A DNA stretch of 64,000 nucleotides from Mytilisepta virgata (lineage: Eukaryota > Mollusca > Bivalvia > Mytilida > Mytilidae): the NCBI GenBank assembly GCA_028015205.1, contig CM051508.1:10496001-10560000 (forward strand), given 5' to 3'. A program made the position numbers and the translations under genes. The notes beneath the pieces are model-generated. The model ran no database searches. It was not told the DNA's origin and worked only from the letters and a program-made list of their open reading frames with translations. Below, one piece after another: positions 58,770 through 64,000 of the stretch (position 1 is its first letter; each line of letters opens with the position of its first letter).

Positions 58770-61700
58770 GTACGTATGGCTTGATACTATGGCAACCTTA
58801 CATTTCTATTAAATGGTATATTTTGGAAACATTCAGGAATGTTTCCATTGTGGAATTATTTATTTTTGTAAAGGGGCATTGTTTTGATGATACTAATTTA
58901 GTTGCTATGTAATTTCTAATGAAAGGTCATACTGAAATAAGTATTTCGACTAATATTAAAAATTTAATCCCCGAAACCACGAAAACTTGTCATCCAATTA
59001 TTATAAATTCATATGCAGTAAATTATTTTTTTTATAGTACAAAAAATACACTTTGCGAATAGAAAATATTAATTTTCATTTTTAAACTTTAAGATAAAAC
59101 GTTAATATTGGAAATGTAATATTTTCTGTTTTAAGTAAAAATTGTTTAATGCCAAAGATTTCTCAATGTTCATGTACAAAAGGTACAGACAACTTGTTAA
59201 GCCACTTATAGAGAATGAAATTACAGCAATAATTTTATGTAATAATGTGCATTGACAATTTTTTAAATTTCTGCCTGAAAGGGGGCAGAAAAATTCAATT
59301 TCATTCATTTAAATTTGAATATCCACTTGTTCTTAACATTTATTTTTCCTTTTTTTTTTTGGGGGGGGGGGGATATTCTTTAATCTTTTGTAAAGACAAT
59401 TTTAAAAGGGGTTTTGTTTGCATGGTGTTTTCTTTAACATTTTCTTTATAACAATTAATTTTAAATCTCTAATAATTCATTAAGTTCTAAGATATTTGTT
59501 TTAATTAGCTTAAATAGCACTAACATTACTATAATATAATACTTAAATCTCTAAATTTCTAAATTGTTAAGGTAGATATTATATAAATGTCAAACGTGGC
59601 GTTTTTATTTTTCTTTTTTTTTCTCTTGGGAGTACACATTGCTAGTGCTCTAGTTTTTGTGCTTTTATCATAGGATATTTTTAGTTCCCCTTCCGGAGCA
59701 TCTGATGTCTTTCTTATTTTTCACACGAGTTCTCATTGCACGTGCTTTACTTGTTTTTTCTGTAATTGCTGTAATTGCGTTATGTTTTTTTATTTCTTTG
59801 GTTATTTCTTTGTAGTATGTTTTATGGCACAGTTTTCACGACTTCGCCTTGTCTTTGGATTTTGATCGATATTGCCCTCAATCTTATCGCTTTGATAATA
59901 AGATGTTTCAATATTTACGGCATTTCTATTACTTTTGTCCGTTTTTTTCATTTCATGAAAAAATTAAAAACATTTATATTTTATTTTTCCGTGGCTACAA
60001 ATGTACCTTAACAGAGAGATTGTTAGTACTTTCTTAAGACAACATGTAAGAGTAAAACTTGTTAAAAAGACCTATTCATACGTAGTGTTAGTCTATATAA
60101 TTATAATCTAATTATTTTAAAGTTTTACTCAAATCTATTACCATTTTCGAATCAAAAGCCATGTAAATGTTGAGTTCTTTTTTTAAGCAAATAACAAAGC
60201 TACAGATTTTTTACATATTGTATACGATGTTTGAAATTGGAGATTTGCAAATTTCGTTTCTTTTTTGTTGAACTAAATATTTAAACTGTATACAATCAAT
60301 CATTTACTATGTTGATCCGTAAAAGAGGACATAGATACCAACGGAGAAATCCAACAGACCTAAACAACAGGAACAGACAATTTCAGGAAAACAAAGGCCA
60401 TCAGGATTCATCAAGGGTGTCCGGTATGAGCTGCATTAATTACCTCATTCAGAAAAAAAAAGAATTTTTTTTCACGGGGGGGGGGGGGTCATATTAAATA
60501 CTCAGAATTTCCCCTTAAAAGAGGTTTTTCTTAAATGATGTTTTATGGTTTTCACTTTTATTTATTTTTCTTTGGATTTTTTTTAATTTTCTTTTTCATT
60601 CCTTTTTTTTGTTAGCTTTTAATCATATCGAATATGATACATTGCAGGACCCCCAACTTCTGTTTGACGATTTCTCTTACATTTGGTAAAAATGTATGAT
60701 TTTAAAGTAAAAAAAAACAACACATTTTCCTAAAGCGTCCTATAACCGTGAATGCAAAGGTTGTTTGGTATATGTTACCAACAGCAGTTGAATTTTGCTG
60801 TTAAGCTATAGTGGCACTATTTCATAAAGTTTAGATTTTTTCCGAAGAAAGACAAAATCGATTATTCATATCAACATCTTTGATATTTAAGCTGCTCAAT
60901 ATTTTATTTTTATTTTCCTGATAGATTCCATAAATAGACTAGATTATAATGGATCTATAGAATTTATAATCTGACCAGTGAAGAAACATTTGTCTAATTC
61001 TGCAGAGGGGTTGTGATAAACAAGATTTCAACACAAATCAATGCTGTTATGTCATGAAAACAAGCTTTTTAAAGCTGTTACTAAAACAAATGTTTTCCTA
61101 TTTTTAAAAAAAATTAAGTTCTTTTGAGAAATTTTTTTGATTTGCAAGAAAACGATTTTTTTCTATCTAGTCAATAAATAAATTAACGAATTTCCCAGCC
61201 TCATATTTCTTTTCAAGAAAGATGATTTGTATAATGTATTTTTATAATGAGATGTTGTTTGCGCATTCTCTCGACTCTCTTGCAGAACAAAAAATCTACG
61301 GGTATAAATTGAAAAGTTTCTGGAAACAGGGATCGATTTAAAAAAGGTTAATATAACATGAGAGAGTTTGCCTCGTTTGGCATAAGGACCCCAATAATAC
61401 TTCAATGGCTCGTTCTTAACTCTGTTTTTGGATATAGTCCATGTGACATGTTAAAGTAAGACTGTAAAGTTAAACAAGAACGTGGCCGCAAAGGGTACAC
61501 TCTACAAGTTCCTAAAAAACCCTTCCCTAAAAAATGGTCTAAATTCGTTTGACATCCAAAAGTGTGTGGCACGAGAATACCTGAATAAGGTACATTTAGA
61601 AATGTGCAGGTCTTATACTGAAAGTATCATTACTTTTTCATCTCTAATCTCTTGGTTTTACATAGGCCAATCTCAAGTTACATCAAGATAAAAAATACGA

Positions 61701-62437
61701 TAGGTAGGCAGGGATTTTGTATTTTACAATACATATCTAACAGTGACATTCTGAATTTAAATAACAGTGCTTATTGAAAATTTTCCAAAGATTCTTTGGA
61801 GTAGGTAGGGTAACCGGAACCGCAAACATTTTTTATTTGGCCTTACGGATCTCCTGTCTAGATTTTGTATGCAAATTCTTAAATATTTTGTTTAAGATTG
61901 AAGATATGACAGTATTTATTTAATCAATAATGATCACCTATGAATACTAATGTTGGCTTCCGATATTGAGTAAGAAATTGGTGTTCGACAAGGTTGCCCA
62001 GTATACATTGCAATATACAATGGCTCATTTGTCTTTGGTGCATTCAAGTGATACATAGATTTTATTTTTAATGGTGATAGACAGAATTCTTCATTATTTA
62101 AACTACGTAAAACATTTTTCCAAAAATATATGTCTAGTAAATTACTAAATATGAATAAATCAAAATCGTGTCAAAATTATTATCAATAAAAATATCTAAA
62201 TAGAATATCAATTATCACAACGGAAACACCCACGGCATGCGATTAATCATTTTATACGAAAATTTCATAAAAATAAGAAAAGTTTGAGAATTTATAGACA
62301 TATTTTGAATTGAATCCAACAGGTTAAGATAAAGAAGACACTATTACAAGCTATTAACGAATATGAATAATGTGTCACTGTTCTAAATTTGAGCATTGGT
62401 TTATATGTTTAACTTTATTAATGCAAAGATGCATGTT
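58770..62437. other. Likely temptin-like gene intron, AT-rich
   Basis: No second temptin exon is found. Features are poly(T)-poly(G) tracts at 59350 and 60464, a block at 60370-60530 whose diverged copy is at 63560-63670 (CAAGGGTGTCCGGTATGA in both), and weak frames at 59817-60036 and 61482-61691 without family support. Confidence 0.4.
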
Positions 62438-62779
62438 TGTTTAACGTCTAGTGGCAATTATTAAATGCATATCCGGACGAAAACATGTTCATATGATGTA
62501 AATATGAACCCTGCTTTGTACTAGACCGACATGTTGAGTCGGATTGTTAACGTGCTAGCCCACGATGTAACAGACCGCAGGAAGATATATCACCGAACCT
62601 GGACACACTACACTGACTCCGAGCCGACCAAGTCCTTTGGTCTTACTCCTAGATGCTGGGTATCTGACGGAGAAGCAGCAAATACGAATTTTAATATCTT
62701 TGGTTTGACCCGACCCGGAATCCACATCCGCGACCTTTCCGCACTCGAGGCAACACATTAGAACGAGACCATCAAGGCG
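62438..62779 (-). mobile_element. tRNA-derived SINE, family B
   Basis: On minus, the head is GCCTTGATGGTCTCGTTC, with AAAGGTCGCGGATG in place of an intact B box, TCGGCTCGGAGTCAG in the body and tail CCACTAGACGTTAAAC. Confidence 0.8.
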
Positions 62780-62909
62780 TTTATTGATGCAAATACACGG
62801 CATGCATTACACCACAAGACATACATAAAAGTAACCAAATAAATAAATTAAGATATAAAAAAAAACAGTAAAATAAACTATTAACTTTTTAATATATTAT
62901 CCTTTCTCT

Positions 62910-63012
62910 CTAAAGACTGCTTAATAAGGACAAAACGCCTTTAATATCTTCAGGCGTTGCAAGGCCTGGAAGCTTTTTTATTTTATCTAAATCCGACAAG
63001 TTATTATAATTT
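62910..63012 (-). CDS. Candidate terminal exon, unknown protein
   Basis: On the minus strand an acceptor CGATTTACAG at 63013-63022 is followed by 33 codons and TAG. The frame encodes NYNNLSDLDKIKKLPGLATP then EDIKGVLSLLSSL, an amphipathic helical C-terminus with coding-like composition, unlike the AT-rich flanks. The exon enters with one base of a split codon. Upstream exons would lie above 63012, probably past the window. A SINE sits just downstream at 62438-62779, possibly in the 3' UTR. Family unknown. Confidence 0.4.
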
Positions 63013-63211
63013 CTGTAAATCGAATTAAAAGGAAGAGAAAAGGTATTTAGTGAATTCTTTTGTAATGCGCATTGAAGAAAGAAAGACATTCATAATCTAT
63101 TTAATTATTACAATATATGTTTAACAATTGATATGACATAAATATGGATAATAAAAACTGTAAATTGATCAGTAAAAAGATAATTAAGATAATTACGTAG
63201 AAATTCATACT

Positions 63212-63521
63212 ATGACACGGTATGTGCGTCATACATATTTATTTATGCCTAAGCATAAATCGATTTATGCTTAAGCATAAATATTTATGGCTAACCATAA
63301 ATAGATTTATGGCTAGGCATAAATCAAATTATGGATAGCCATAAGTATTTATACCTAGGCATAAATCGATTTAAGGCTAACCATAAGTATTTATCCCTAG
63401 GCATAAATCGATTTATGCTTAGGCATAAATATTTATGTCTAGCCTTAATTTGATTTATGCTTGGGCATAAATATTTATGCCTAGGCATAAATAAATATTT
63501 GTGACGCACATACCGCGACAT
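63212..63521. mobile_element. Palindrome-array element, 12 short palindromes in inverted ends
   Basis: Ends ACGGTATGTGCGTCA and, inverted, TGACGCACATACCG bound about 12 units of 20-22 bp. Each unit is a palindrome near ATTTATGCCTAGGCATAAAT. Linkers alternate between ATATTT- and CGATTT-like. No clear target duplication. Confidence 0.75.
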
Positions 63522-64000
63522 AAACTTCAACAGATGTAAATTATATAGGAACACATAATTTCAAGAAAAACAAAGGAAATTAGCAGTTCTTCAAGGGTGT
63601 CCGGTATGAACTGCAATATTTACATCATTAAGATTTTTGGGGTTATCATTTTAAATGCTTGGAATTTCTCCCTATCCTGATGTCTTTATTTCGTTGCAAT
63701 AAATTGGAAAAAAACAACAATAACAAAAATGGCATTTTATCCCTTTCAAAACAGGCAAACTTTATAACATGTTTGATTAATTTAAAAAAACCAACCAAAC
63801 AAACAAACACAAAATTAAAACAGACATCATATTGTATGTTGTTCAAACAGATGGACTTTAATGAATCAATTTGCACTAGTGTAAATTTGACACACTGACC
63901 TCAATGGTTAGCTTTGAAATGTTCTAATTAATAGCCAACTTTAAAGTGTTTTAACTAATGTCTTAAATTTACATTAAAGTCATTTTTATGCAAATATCGT
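63522..64000. other. AT-rich DNA to window end
   Basis: It holds the second copy of the 60370-60530 block (63560-63670). No exon recognised. Confidence 0.4.

Noticed and set aside
59817..60036. Frame with DFDRYCPQSYRF after an acceptor-like TTTGTAG, as temptin exon 2
   Set aside because: It lacks the DSDGDG and cysteine pattern expected, and its phase and content do not fit; probably chance.

Overview
The window is eukaryotic nuclear DNA. It is AT-rich, dense in repeats, and its genes are split by introns. The likely source is a bivalve mollusc, probably a mussel (Mytilidae-like). I infer this from a temptin-like secreted protein exon (a molluscan family), two families of tRNA-derived SINEs, the frequent ACATGTACATGT motif, and several long repeats I associate with mussel genomes. 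Most long open frames are chance frames or repeat shadows; the real genes are short exons with splice signals.

Genes. (1) The main gene is a complete gasdermin on the + strand, 8 coding exons from 26641 to 47285. All seven introns have GT..AG borders and matching phases, giving 461 codons. It has the two-domain layout of gasdermin E: a pore-forming N-terminal half, an acidic linker with a DEID motif at residues 260-263 that fits an executioner-caspase site, and a C-terminal inhibitory half. (2) Tail to tail with it, on the minus strand, is a 3-exon gene (53666 down to 50324) for an 89-residue one-helix protein resembling ATP synthase subunit k (DAPIT/ATP5MK). (3) The first coding exon of a temptin-like pheromone-type protein lies at 58566-58769 (+); its other exons are not in the window. 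(4) Two orphan minus-strand exons have good splice signals but no recognised family: a first exon at 5469-5517 and a terminal exon at 62910-63012.

Mobile and repeated DNA. 1-7 kb: SINE, fold-back elements and plain AT-rich DNA. 7.9-18.9 kb: an 11-kb head-to-tail array of about 1.5-kb units, with palindromic unit ends, (AAT)n junctions and many nuclear-receptor-like TGACCT motifs. 19-24 kb: a decayed Penelope-like reverse transcriptase, a 378-bp tandem repeat and a SINE-like element. Gasdermin intron 3 holds a nested stack: a long dispersed repeat (34.1-39.6 kb) split by a 2.9-kb TTAA-flanked element with a THAP-type reading frame (Kolobok-like), itself split by another repeat, plus a SINE. 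Intron 7 holds a 943-bp fold-back element made of about 37 copies of a short palindrome. 54-57 kb: a long-inverted-repeat element with a perfect 9-bp target duplication, carrying a later SINE, with two 29-42 bp hairpin insertions nearby. 63.2-63.5 kb: a second array of short palindromes bounded by inverted repeats.

The strongest candidates for undescribed biology are the two palindrome-array elements, the tiny hairpin insertions with apparent 7-bp duplications, the 11-kb array, and the invertebrate gasdermin with its predicted caspase switch.
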